Part shown: in pieces, positions 7,389 to 14,193 of the stretch
Layout of the letters: each line of letters begins with the position of its first letter
Numbering within the stretch: position 1 is the first letter of the stretch
Origin: Faecalibacterium sp.
Lineage (GTDB): Bacteria > Bacillota > Clostridia > Oscillospirales > Ruminococcaceae
Direction of reading: 5' to 3'
DNA length: 15,084 nucleotides
Assembly (NCBI GenBank): GCA_017483235.1
Contig: JAFULE010000078.1
Location: forward strand, 1-15,084
Notes under the pieces: generated by a model
Database searches by the model: none
Told to the model about the DNA's origin: nothing
What the model saw: only the letters and a program-made list of their open reading frames with translations
Translations under genes and position numbers: made by a program

Positions 7389-7394
7389 TTTATA
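7389..7394 (-). promoter_or_regulatory. Possible -10 of the sulfatase gene
   Basis: On the minus strand TATAAA (7394-7389) lies about 50 nt upstream of the GTG start. No good -35 stands 16-18 bp further upstream, so this is a weak or activator-dependent candidate. Confidence 0.3.
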
Positions 7395-7468
7395 CCGTAG
7401 CAGCATTGCACCCGAACTGCAGTTTACCCCTACTGAATCAAGAGCCTTATCAAAAGGAGATAAAAACA

Positions 7469-7510
7469 AAAAAGGCGATACATAGTTGTGACACCAAGTA
7501 TCGCCTTTTT
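7469..7510. terminator. Bidirectional terminator downstream of the serine tRNA genes
   Basis: A 13-bp perfect stem (AAAAAGGCGATAC, 7469-7481, with 7498-7510) surrounds a 16-nt loop. Its A- and T-tracts allow it to act on either strand. It lies downstream of the leftward tRNA-Ser(UGA) gene and probably ends that transcript before the sulfatase gene. Confidence 0.85.
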
Positions 7511-7597
7511 CATTGTCGCACTCCCGCACATCACTTCCTGCGGGCCAGTATTTCTCACGCCAGCCTTTCGGAAACAACCACACGGACGGCTTTTACC

Positions 7598-7685
7598 TGG
7601 CGGAGAGAGTGGGATTCGAACCCACGGGGCTTTGACACCCGGCAGTTTTCAAGACTGCTGCCTTAAACCACTCGGCCATCTCTCC
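7598..7685 (-). tRNA. tRNA-Ser (anticodon UGA)
   Basis: The 88-nt gene includes an encoded CCA. On the minus strand the acceptor arms GGAGAGA (7685-7679) and TCTCTCC pair perfectly, the discriminator is G, the anticodon loop is CTTGAAA with anticodon TGA at 7651-7649, the T arm contains GGTTCGAATCC, and a long variable arm typical of serine tRNAs follows the anticodon stem. It reads UCA and other UCN codons. Its 5' end directly abuts the T-run of the upstream terminator-like hairpin (7692-7730), so its expression probably depends on read-through. Confidence 0.97.
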
Positions 7686-7730
7686 AAAAATCAAAAGCCA
7701 CGGAAACTCGTTCGTTTTCCGTGGCTTTTG
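7686..7730 (-). terminator. Terminator-like hairpin between the two serine tRNAs
   Basis: A perfect 15-bp stem (7692-7706 with 7716-7730) and a 9-nt loop start one base after the CCA of tRNA-Ser(GCU). On the minus strand they are followed by ATTTTT, whose last T touches the first base of tRNA-Ser(UGA). It is a good intrinsic terminator for the upstream tRNA, and may double as an attenuator or processing signal for the downstream one. Confidence 0.8.
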
Positions 7731-7731
7731 G

Positions 7732-7822
7732 TGGCGGAGTAAGAGAGATTTGAACTCTCGCACCGGTTTCCCGGCCTACGCCCTTAGCAGGGGCGCCTCT
7801 TCGACCTCTTGAGTATTACTCC
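7732..7822 (-). tRNA. tRNA-Ser (anticodon GCU)
   Basis: The 91-nt gene includes an encoded CCA. On the minus strand the acceptor arms GGAGTAA (7822-7816) and TTACTCC pair perfectly, the discriminator is G, the anticodon loop is CTGCTAA with anticodon GCT, a long variable arm is present, and the T arm contains GAGTTCAAATCTC. It reads AGC and AGU serine codons. It is the first gene of the leftward tRNA transcript. Confidence 0.97.
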
Positions 7823-7831
7823 AGAGCAAAG

Positions 7832-7883
7832 TCAGTTAAACTGATTCACTTTTTGCGCACCGATGATGCCACATCGGAATGCG
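7832..7883 (-). other. Structured 5' leader of the tRNA-Ser transcript
   Basis: Between the promoter and tRNA-Ser(GCU) the roughly 60-nt leader can fold into a 6-bp hairpin CCGATG/CATCGG (7860-7865 with 7872-7877), extended by a CGCA/TGCG pair across a small bulge (7856-7883). A second small stem TCAGTT/AACTGA lies at 7832-7844. These are probably removed by RNase P and other processing. Confidence 0.5.
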
Positions 7884-7889
7884 AAGATT

Positions 7890-7918
7890 ATTTTACCACG
7901 GCATATTGCATTTGTCAA
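7890..7918 (-). promoter_or_regulatory. Strong promoter of the serine tRNA genes
   Basis: On the minus strand the -35 is a perfect TTGACA (7918-7913), the spacer is 17 bp and the extended -10 is TGG-TAAAAT (7895-7890). The core GTGGTAAAATAA is identical to that of the rRNA-type promoter near 164-175, suggesting a shared stable-RNA promoter design. Expected start is near 7883. Confidence 0.9.
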
Positions 7919-8007
7919 GCATCTTTTCCGATTATTTTTTCGCCCGGGTATCTGCATCGATTCATTTTGCCGGGCGGCTTGTTAAAAACATTTCAGCATC
8001 CGCCGCG

Positions 8008-8036
8008 TTGAGGTGCAATCCCGTTTATGGTATACT
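8008..8036 (+). promoter_or_regulatory. Promoter of the aromatic amino acid operon
   Basis: The -35 is TTGAGG (8008-8013), the spacer is 17 bp, and the -10 is TATACT (8031-8036) preceded by TGG (extended -10). The expected start near 8043 leaves a leader of about 40 nt. That is too short for a T-box or a Trp/Phe leader-peptide attenuator, and none is seen. Regulation therefore seems to act at this promoter or through enzyme feedback. Confidence 0.8.
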
Positions 8037-8081
8037 TTGCTTAACTATTCACCTTATTTTACCCCCACAGGAGGCAGCCCC

Positions 8082-9149
8082 ATGAACCAGCTGGAACAGG
8101 CCCGCATTACCATCGACGCCATCGACAGCCAGATGGCCGCGCTGTTTGAACAGCGGATGAACGCCGTGTGCGCCGTGGCCGATTACAAGGCCGAGCAGGG
8201 CCTGCCCATTTACGACCCCGCCCGCGAAAAAATTGTGCTGGCCAAAAACACCGCCCGCATCCAGAACCCCGACCTGCGCCCCTATTACGCCGACCTTTTG
8301 CAGTACCAGATGGATCTGGCCAAGCAGTATGAGGCCTTCCGGATGGGGCGCGACCGGGTGGCCTACCAGGGGGTGGAGGGCGCCTTTTCCCACATTGCCC
8401 TGACCCGGCTGTTCCCCCACGCCAAAGCGGTGCCCTGCCCCACATGGGATGAGGTGTTCCGACTGGTGGAAAACGACGAGGCCGCCTATGGCGTGCTGCC
8501 TTTCGAAAACAGCCACGCCGGCGATGTAAGCGCGGTGCTGGACCTGTGCTACCGGCACGAGCTGGCAGTGGTGCGGGTGTACGACCTGCCGGTGGTGCAG
8601 AATCTGCTGGTGCTGCCCGGCACTCAGCTGGCCGACATTCGCCGGGTGTACAGCCACCAGCAGGCTATCAGCCAGAGTGAAAAGTTTTTGCGCAGCTTTG
8701 GCCTTGCCGCCACCGCCATGGACAACACCGCCATGGCCGCCCAGTTTGTGGCCGAAAGCGGCGACGCCACCCTTGCCGCCATTGCCAGCGAGGAGACTGC
8801 CGCCCTGTACGGGCTGCAGGTGCTGGTGCCGGGCATCAACACCGACGGCGATAACACCACCCGCTTTATCGTGATCGGCAAAGAGTTACCCGCCGAGGGC
8901 AACCGGTTCAGCCTGCTGTTCACGGTGGACAACAAACCCGGCCGGCAGGCCCGGGTGATCCAGCTGATCGGCGAAAGCGGCTTTAACATGGAATGCATCA
9001 AGAGCCGCCCCATGCCCCACGTTCCCTTTGAATATTACTTCTACGTCGAGCTGGAGGGCAGCCCCCACGCCGAACACGCGGCAGCCCTGCTGGAAAAGCT
9101 GCACACCGTGTGCCGTACCGTGCGGGTGCTTGGCGTGTATAACAAATGA
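8082..9149 (+). CDS. pheA: Bifunctional chorismate mutase / prephenate dehydratase (P-protein)
   Basis: The enzyme converts chorismate to prephenate and then to phenylpyruvate, the last committed steps to phenylalanine. Start ATG 8082 follows AGGAGG (8069-8074) with a 7-nt gap, although the frame is open 23 codons further upstream. The product is 355 aa. Residues 1-88 are an AroQ-class chorismate mutase with the expected Arg8, Arg25, Lys36, Asp45, Arg48 and Glu49. Residues about 92-268 are prephenate dehydratase: FENSHAG (141-147), SHQQAISQ (191-198) and the catalytic Thr260 in TTRF. Residues about 275-355 are an ACT domain that binds phenylalanine; the usual ESRP motif reads KSRP (307-310). 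It is the first gene of the operon, so phenylalanine synthesis leads the transcript. Feedback inhibition by phenylalanine is expected from the ACT domain. Confidence 0.96.
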   Translation: MNQLEQARITIDAIDSQMAALFEQRMNAVCAVADYKAEQGLPIYDPAREKIVLAKNTARIQNPDLRPYYADLLQYQMDLAKQYEAFRMGRDRVAYQGVEGAFSHIALTRLFPHAKAVPCPTWDEVFRLVENDEAAYGVLPFENSHAGDVSAVLDLCYRHELAVVRVYDLPVVQNLLVLPGTQLADIRRVYSHQQAISQSEKFLRSFGLAATAMDNTAMAAQFVAESGDATLAAIASEETAALYGLQVLVPGINTDGDNTTRFIVIGKELPAEGNRFSLLFTVDNKPGRQARVIQLIGESGFNMECIKSRPMPHVPFEYYFYVELEGSPHAEHAAALLEKLHTVCRTVRVLGVYNK

Positions 9150-9177
9150 TCTGCAACCATAAGGGAGGCTTTGTGTT

Positions 9178-10203
9178 ATGAAGATGACCCTGCACCTTGG
9201 CAAACGCAGTTATAACATTATTTTAAAGCGCGGTGCACTGGCAAACCTGCATCAGCTGGCCGATCTGAACCGCAAGGTGGCAGTGGTCACCGACAGCGGC
9301 GTGCCCGCCCAATACGCCCAGACCGTGGCCGACCAGTGCAAGGCCGCCCGCATCATTACGGTGCCGCAGGGCGAAGCCAGCAAAAGCCTGAAAACACTGG
9401 AAGCCGTGCTGTACCAGATGCTGGACTTTGGCATGGGCCGGGGCGATCTGGTGGTGGCCGTAGGCGGCGGTGTGGTAGGCGACATGGCCGGCTTTGCCGC
9501 GGCGGTGTATATGCGGGGCATTGATTTTATCAACTGCCCCACCACCACCCTTTCGATGATCGACTCCTCCATTGGCGGCAAAACCGCAGTGGATCTGGGC
9601 GACACCAAAAACATTGTGGGTGCCTTCCACCAACCCAAGGTGGTGGTGGTGGACTTTGCCACGCTGGACACCTTGCCCCGCCGCCACTATGTGAACGGTC
9701 TGGCCGAAGCTATCAAAGCCGGCCTGCTGGCCGACGCCGAGCTGTTTGATCTGTTCGAAAACGGCGACGTGGACAAAAACATTGAAAAGATCATCTACCG
9801 CAGCCTGCAGGTCAAGCGGCGGGTGGTGGAAAAAGACGAAACCGAGGCTGGCCTGCGCAAATGTCTGAATCTGGGCCACACCCTCGGTCACGGCATCGAG
9901 GCGGTAAAGGGCGTGAAGGGCCGGCGCAAAACCGGGCTGTTCCACGGCGAATGTGTGGCGCTGGGCATGCTGCCCATGATCGAGGAAGAAGCCCTGCGCA
10001 AGCGTACCCTGGCCGTATACCGCAAGGTGGGGCTGCCCACCCGCACCACCTTTGACGCCGAAAAGGTATATGCCGAAATGCTGCACGACAAAAAGGCCCA
10101 AAGCGGCAAGGTGACCGTGATCAAGGTGCCGGGGCTGGGCTGCTGGCGCGCCGACACCATCCCCACCAGCGAGCTGCGCACCCTGTTGGGGCTGAACGGC
10201 TGA
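9178..10203 (+). CDS. aroB: 3-dehydroquinate synthase
   Basis: This is the second step of the shikimate pathway, turning DAHP into 3-dehydroquinate with NAD and a divalent metal. Start ATG 9178 follows GGGAGG (9163-9168) with a 9-nt gap; a second ATG two codons on is possible. The product is 341 aa. The NAD site is GGGVVGDMAGFAAA (97-110), followed by PTTTLSMIDSSIGGKT (121-136). The metal ligands are Glu177 in NGLAEAIK, His234 in NLGHTLGHGIEA and His256 in HGECVALGM. Length is normal for the family. It lies 28 nt after pheA and 28 nt before aroC, within one operon. Confidence 0.97.
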   Translation: MKMTLHLGKRSYNIILKRGALANLHQLADLNRKVAVVTDSGVPAQYAQTVADQCKAARIITVPQGEASKSLKTLEAVLYQMLDFGMGRGDLVVAVGGGVVGDMAGFAAAVYMRGIDFINCPTTTLSMIDSSIGGKTAVDLGDTKNIVGAFHQPKVVVVDFATLDTLPRRHYVNGLAEAIKAGLLADAELFDLFENGDVDKNIEKIIYRSLQVKRRVVEKDETEAGLRKCLNLGHTLGHGIEAVKGVKGRRKTGLFHGECVALGMLPMIEEEALRKRTLAVYRKVGLPTRTTFDAEKVYAEMLHDKKAQSGKVTVIKVPGLGCWRADTIPTSELRTLLGLNG

Positions 10204-10231
10204 TTTCCATTTACAAAAGGTAATTCTTCTG

Positions 10232-11371
10232 ATGAAAAATACATTTGGTAACAATATCTGTCTGACCATCTTTGGCGAAAGCCATGGGGCCGCGGTGGGC
10301 GCCGTGCTGGACGGCATGGCCGCCGGTATTCCGGTGGATGAACAGGCGCTGGCTTTTTACATGGACAAACGCCGCGCCCGGGGCGACGGGCTTTCCACCG
10401 CCCGCACCGAGGCCGACTGCATCCGCATTCTGTCCGGTGTATACAACAGCCGCACCACCGGCACCCCCATCACCCTGCTGATCGAAAACAAAAACACCCG
10501 CAGCGGCGATTATGCCAAAACCGCCGACCTTTTGCGCCCCGGTCATGCCGATTACACCGCCCATGCCAAATACCACGGCTGGCAGGATGCCCGCGGCGGC
10601 GGCCATTTTTCGGGCCGCATCACGGCCGGGCTTGTGGCGGCGGGCGGCATCTGCCTGCAGGCGCTGGCTGCGCAGGGCATCGGCATTGCCACCCATATCT
10701 ACCGCTGTGCCGGCATTGCCGACACCGCTTTCGCGCCTGTCGGACAAACCGCCGCACAGGTGGCCGCCCTGAACGCCATGACCGACCCTGCGCAGTTCGC
10801 CCTGTTGGACACTGCGCAGGAACAGCCGATGAAAGCCGCCATCCGCGCCGCTGCCGCTGAGGGCGACAGCGTGGGCGGCGTGCTGGAAACCGCCATCGTC
10901 GGCCTGCCCGCCGGGCTGGGCGAACCCTTCTTCGACAGTGTGGAAAGCACCCTGGCCCACATGGCCTTTTCCATCCCTGCAGTCAAGGGCATCGAGTTTG
11001 GCACCGGCTTCGGCTTTGCCGATCTGCGGGGCAGCGCGGCAAATGACCCCTTCCGCATGGAGGACGGGCGCGTCGTTACCGCCACCAACCACAATGCCGG
11101 GATCAACGGCGGCATCACCAACGGCATGCCGGTGGTGTTCCGCACCGCGATCAAACCCACCCCCAGCATTTTTAAACCGCAGGATACGGTGGACTACCTT
11201 GCCAAACAGAATACAGTGCTGACCCTGCAGGGCCGGCACGACCCCTGTATTGTGGCCCGGGCTGCCATTGTGCAAAGCTGTGCTGCCGCGCTGGCGGTGG
11301 CCGATCTGCTGAGCGCCCGCTACGGCGAGGGCTGGATGACCGGCGCAGCCGATCTGGGAGGAAACAAGTGA
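10232..11371 (+). CDS. aroC: Chorismate synthase
   Basis: The enzyme makes chorismate from EPSP using reduced FMN, the last common step of the aromatic pathway. The product is 379 aa. FMN and substrate motifs are FGESHGAAVGAVLDG (14-28, His18 catalytic), TRSGDY (89-94), RPGHADYT (102-109, His105) and GGGHFSGRITAG (122-133). The ribosome binding site is weak (AAAAGG, 10215-10220, 11 nt from ATG 10232). The stop TGA overlaps the next gene's ATG by one base (TGATG at 11369-11373), so translation is probably coupled. Confidence 0.96.
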   Translation: MKNTFGNNICLTIFGESHGAAVGAVLDGMAAGIPVDEQALAFYMDKRRARGDGLSTARTEADCIRILSGVYNSRTTGTPITLLIENKNTRSGDYAKTADLLRPGHADYTAHAKYHGWQDARGGGHFSGRITAGLVAAGGICLQALAAQGIGIATHIYRCAGIADTAFAPVGQTAAQVAALNAMTDPAQFALLDTAQEQPMKAAIRAAAAEGDSVGGVLETAIVGLPAGLGEPFFDSVESTLAHMAFSIPAVKGIEFGTGFGFADLRGSAANDPFRMEDGRVVTATNHNAGINGGITNGMPVVFRTAIKPTPSIFKPQDTVDYLAKQNTVLTLQGRHDPCIVARAAIVQSCAAALAVADLLSARYGEGWMTGAADLGGNK

Positions 11372-12645
11372 TGCAATACGGACTGATCGGCAAAAAGCTG
11401 GGGCATTCCTATTCTAAGATCATCCACGAGCTGCTGTGCGATTACACCTACGACCTGTGCCCCCAGCCCACCGAGGCCGATGCCCACGCCTTTATGCAGG
11501 CAAAGGAATTCAAGGCCATCAATGTCACCATCCCCTACAAGCAGCTGGTGATGGACTACTGCGACGAAATTGACCCGCAGGCTAAGGCCATCCACGCGGT
11601 GAACACCATTGTCAACCGCGGCGGCAAACTGTACGGCTACAACACCGACTACCGGGGCTTTTGCTACCTGCTGGACCGCCACGGCGTACAGCTGGCCGGC
11701 AAAACGGTGCTGATCTTAGGCACCGGCGGCACCCATCACACCACCAGCGCGGTGGCCCGCGACCGGGGTGCCGCACAGATTATCACGGTCAGCCGCACCC
11801 CCGACCCCGCCAAAGGCTGGATTGGCTACGAGGAAGCCGCCAAAGTGGACGCCCATGTGGTGATCAACACCAGCCCTGCCGGCATGTACCCCGAGGTGGG
11901 GGTATGCCATCTGGATCTTTCGGGCATGGCCCACTTGGAGGCGGTGGTGGACGCCATCTACAACCCCTTCCGTACCGAGCTTCTGCTGCGGGCCGAAGAG
12001 CGCGGCGTTACCGCCTGCAACGGCTTTGAGATGCTGGTGGCACAGGCAGTATATGCAGCCGAGCATTTTCTGGCCACCCCGTTTGAAGACTGCGACGCCG
12101 AGATCGCCCGGGTGTACAATCAGCTTTCGGCCCAGCTTTCCAACATTGTGCTGATCGGCATGCCCAGCAGCGGCAAAAGCCGCATCGGGCAGGCGCTGGC
12201 CCAGCGCACCGGCAAAACCTTTGTGGATCTGGACGACGCCATTGAAGCGATGAGCGGCCGGCGCATCCCGGACATTTTTGCCCAGAGCGGCGAGGCCGAG
12301 TTCCGCCGGTGGGAAACTTTGGCCGTGGCAAAATACAGCAAGGAAAACGGGCAGGTGCTGGCCTGCGGCGGCGGGGTGATCAAAACCCCCGGCAACGCCC
12401 GGCTGCTGCGCCAGAACGGCGTGGTGCTGTTCATTGACCGCCCGGTGGACGCATTGGCCGTGGGCGGCTACCGCCCCCTTTCCACCAGCATCGAGGCACT
12501 GCGGGCCATGTATGCCCAGCGGCTGCCGCTGTACCGGGCCGCGGCCGACGCCATTGTGCCCAACCACACCACATTAAACGCCGCCATCGACGCGGCAGAG
12601 AGAGCTTTTCATGAAATTTTTGATCCTGAACGGACCGAACGTTAA
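11371..12645 (+). CDS. aroE-aroK: Shikimate dehydrogenase - shikimate kinase fusion
   Basis: One 424-aa polypeptide carries steps 4 and 5 of the shikimate pathway. Residues 1 to about 250 are shikimate dehydrogenase: HSYS (12-15), NVTIPYK with catalytic Lys57, AVNT (76-79), NTDY with Asp93, the nucleotide loop GTGGT (117-121) with SRT (141-143), and NGFEMLVAQA (217-226). Residues about 256-415 are shikimate kinase: Walker A GMPSSGKS (263-270), FVDLDDAIE (284-292), FRRWE (311-315), the GGG at 333-335 and the lid Arg in YRPL. Both halves keep their key residues, so both activities are expected. The start could be GTG 11368 or ATG 11371 (GGGAGG at 11356-11361); I chose ATG, which overlaps the aroC stop. 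The 3' end overlaps aroQ by 35 nt. These enzymes are usually separate proteins. Confidence 0.95.
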   Translation: MQYGLIGKKLGHSYSKIIHELLCDYTYDLCPQPTEADAHAFMQAKEFKAINVTIPYKQLVMDYCDEIDPQAKAIHAVNTIVNRGGKLYGYNTDYRGFCYLLDRHGVQLAGKTVLILGTGGTHHTTSAVARDRGAAQIITVSRTPDPAKGWIGYEEAAKVDAHVVINTSPAGMYPEVGVCHLDLSGMAHLEAVVDAIYNPFRTELLLRAEERGVTACNGFEMLVAQAVYAAEHFLATPFEDCDAEIARVYNQLSAQLSNIVLIGMPSSGKSRIGQALAQRTGKTFVDLDDAIEAMSGRRIPDIFAQSGEAEFRRWETLAVAKYSKENGQVLACGGGVIKTPGNARLLRQNGVVLFIDRPVDALAVGGYRPLSTSIEALRAMYAQRLPLYRAAADAIVPNHTTLNAAIDAAERAFHEIFDPERTER

Positions 12646-13075
12646 CCTGTACACCTACACCGAGCCCGGCCTGACCGGCCAGATGGACTACATCGGCATG
12701 ATGGATTATCTGGCCAACTTCTGCGACCAACTGGGGGTGGTCACCGACTGCTATCAGTCCAACCACGAGGGCGATCTGATCGACGAGATCCAGAACGCCC
12801 CCGGCCGGGTGGACGGCATTGTGATCAACCCGGGCGGCTACGCCTATTCCAGCGTGGCCATTCTGGATGCGCTGCGGCTGTGCGGCGTGCCGGCCGTGGA
12901 GGTAATGCCCGAAGATCTGCGGGAGATGGAGCCCTTCCGCAAAAACGATTTTGTGGCGCTGGGCTGTCAGGGGCATTTTATCGGGGGCGGCCCCACCGCC
13001 TATGCAAAAGCCTGCGCTTACCTTGCCCAGCTGGTGCATCTGGATGCGCGCAGCGGCCCCCACCTGACCATGTAA
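12611..13075 (+). CDS. aroQ: Type II 3-dehydroquinate dehydratase-like protein with altered active site
   Basis: The 154-aa product has the length and fold signature of type II dehydroquinase: ILNGPNVNL (5-13), QSNHEGDLIDEI (49-60), INPGGYAYSSVAILDAL (72-88) and VEVMPEDLREMEPFRKN (96-112). Position in the operon fits the dehydroquinate-to-shikimate step. Ungapped comparison with remembered Mycobacterium tuberculosis and Helicobacter pylori enzymes shows that five of six active-site residues are changed. The loop Arg is Thr17, the catalytic Tyr (in the usual YG) is Thr22, one His is Tyr79, the other His (usual EVH) is Met99, and the second Arg is Met106. Only Asn73 remains. It may therefore be inactive, regulatory, or catalyse by another route; a type I AroD elsewhere could supply the step. 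The frame is intact with operon-like codon use, so this is not simple decay. Start ATG 12611 lies inside the end of aroE-aroK with a weak GAGAGAG site. Confidence 0.85.
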   Translation: MKFLILNGPNVNLYTYTEPGLTGQMDYIGMMDYLANFCDQLGVVTDCYQSNHEGDLIDEIQNAPGRVDGIVINPGGYAYSSVAILDALRLCGVPAVEVMPEDLREMEPFRKNDFVALGCQGHFIGGGPTAYAKACAYLAQLVHLDARSGPHLTM

Positions 13076-13079
13076 GCCG

Positions 13080-13099
13080 CAAACGGAACGCGCCGTTTG
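13080..13099 (+). other. Small hairpin in the aroQ-aroF gap
   Basis: A 7-bp stem CAAACGG/CCGTTTG encloses a 6-nt loop just after the aroQ stop. There is no T-run, so it is unlikely to be a full terminator; it may stabilise the upstream message. The 90-nt gap it sits in is the widest in the operon and shows no clear promoter. Confidence 0.4.
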
Positions 13100-13165
13100 T
13101 GTCAATAAACCGATCCGCCGCCCGCACCGCGCCCGACGGATGACCAAAAGAGGGAGTAACGCAAT

Positions 13166-14181
13166 ATGATCATCTCAACCAAAAAAGGCACCCCACAAGA
13201 AGAACTGGAAAAATTGTCGACAAATTTGAAAAACTGGGCCTTTCGGTCACCCTGATCCAAGGCACCGACTACAACGTGTTCGGCGTTGTGGGCGACACCA
13301 CCAAGGTGGACGAGCGCAGCGTGCTATCCAACCCCTGGGTCGAAAATGTCACCCGCGTTTCGGCCCCTTACAAGCGGGCCAACCGGCTGTTCCACCCCGA
13401 GGACAGCGTCATCGACTGCGGCGGCGTGAAGATCGGCGGCAAGGAAAAGATCGTGATCATGGGCGGCCCCTGCTCGATCGAAAGCGAAGAGCAGGCGGTG
13501 CGCATTGCCAAGGGGGTCAAGGCCGGCGGCGGTGTGATGTTCCGCGGCGGCGCCTACAAGCCCCGCACCTCGCCCTACGCCTTCCAGGGCCTGGAAACCG
13601 AGGGCATTATGGACATGGTCAAGGCCCGCGAAGCCACCGGCATGCCCATTGTGTCCGAACTGATGAGCGAAGACCGTATCCCCGAATTTGAAGAATACGT
13701 GGACGTGGTGCAGATCGGCGCACGCAACATGCAGAACTTCCAGCTGCTGAAGGCGGTAGGCAAGATGTCAAAGCCGGTGCTGCTGAAGCGCGGGTTGTGC
13801 AATACCATCGAGGAATGGATCATGTCGGCCGAGTACATTATGGCCGGCGGCAACGAAAAGGTGATTCTGTGCGAGCGCGGCATCCGCACCTTTGAAAAGT
13901 ACACCCGCAACACGCTGGATCTGTCCGCTGTGCCCATCGTGCACGAGCGCACCCATCTGCCGGTGGTCATCGACCCCAGCCACGCCACCGGCAAGGCCAA
14001 TCTGGTCGAACCGATGATGCTGGCCGCCATTGCCGCCGGTGCCGACGGTTTGGAAGTTGAAGTACACCATGATCCCCGCCATGCCTGGAGCGACGGCGCC
14101 CAGTGCCTGACCCCCGACGCCTTTGCACAGGCCATTGCCAAGTGCCGCCAGATCGCCTGGGCCATCGGCCGGGATATCTAA
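13166..14181 (+). CDS. aroF: 3-deoxy-7-phosphoheptulonate (DAHP) synthase, type I-beta, with an N-terminal frameshift
   Basis: This is the first committed step of the pathway, joining PEP and erythrose-4-phosphate. ATG 13166 follows GAGGGAG (about 13150-13156) with a 9-nt gap and opens with MIISTKKGTPQEEL. The frame then breaks at the A-run 13209-13213: five A's are present, and a sixth would restore EKIVDKFEKLG and a 338-aa protein, the length of the Thermotoga enzyme. The downstream frame is intact to 14181; its first usable start is GTG 13276 (301 aa), but no good ribosome binding site precedes that codon. The N-terminal ferredoxin-like domain, which gives Tyr/Phe feedback control in this family, is split. 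The catalytic barrel is complete: GGPCSIES, GAYKPRTSPYAFQG, IGARNMQNF, KPVLLKRG, DPSHATGKANL and EVHHDP. The shift may be a sequencing or assembly error, a real mutation that removes feedback control, or slippage on GGAAAAA. Confidence 0.9.
13209..13213 (+). other. Frameshift site in aroF (A5 run)
   Basis: Upstream frame codons end CTG GAA AAA TTG TCG; downstream homology resumes with ATT GTC GAC AAA TTT in the -1 frame. One additional A in this run joins the frames with no other change. Neither frame contains a stop codon between the site and position 13276 that would contradict this reading of the break. Confidence 0.8.
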
Positions 14182-14193
14182 AGGAGTTCCCCT

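Noticed and set aside
9223..10317. Minus-strand open frame of 364 codons opposite aroB, and similar ones opposite aroC and aroE-aroK
   Set aside because: Same shadow effect of third-position GC bias; no ribosome binding sites and no family motifs.
13209..13216. Programmed -1 frameshift in aroF as the preferred explanation
   Set aside because: GGAAAAA is a poor slippery site because the P-site GAA would re-pair on GGA, and no downstream stimulatory structure was obvious; a one-base indel is simpler, so slippage is kept only as an alternative.
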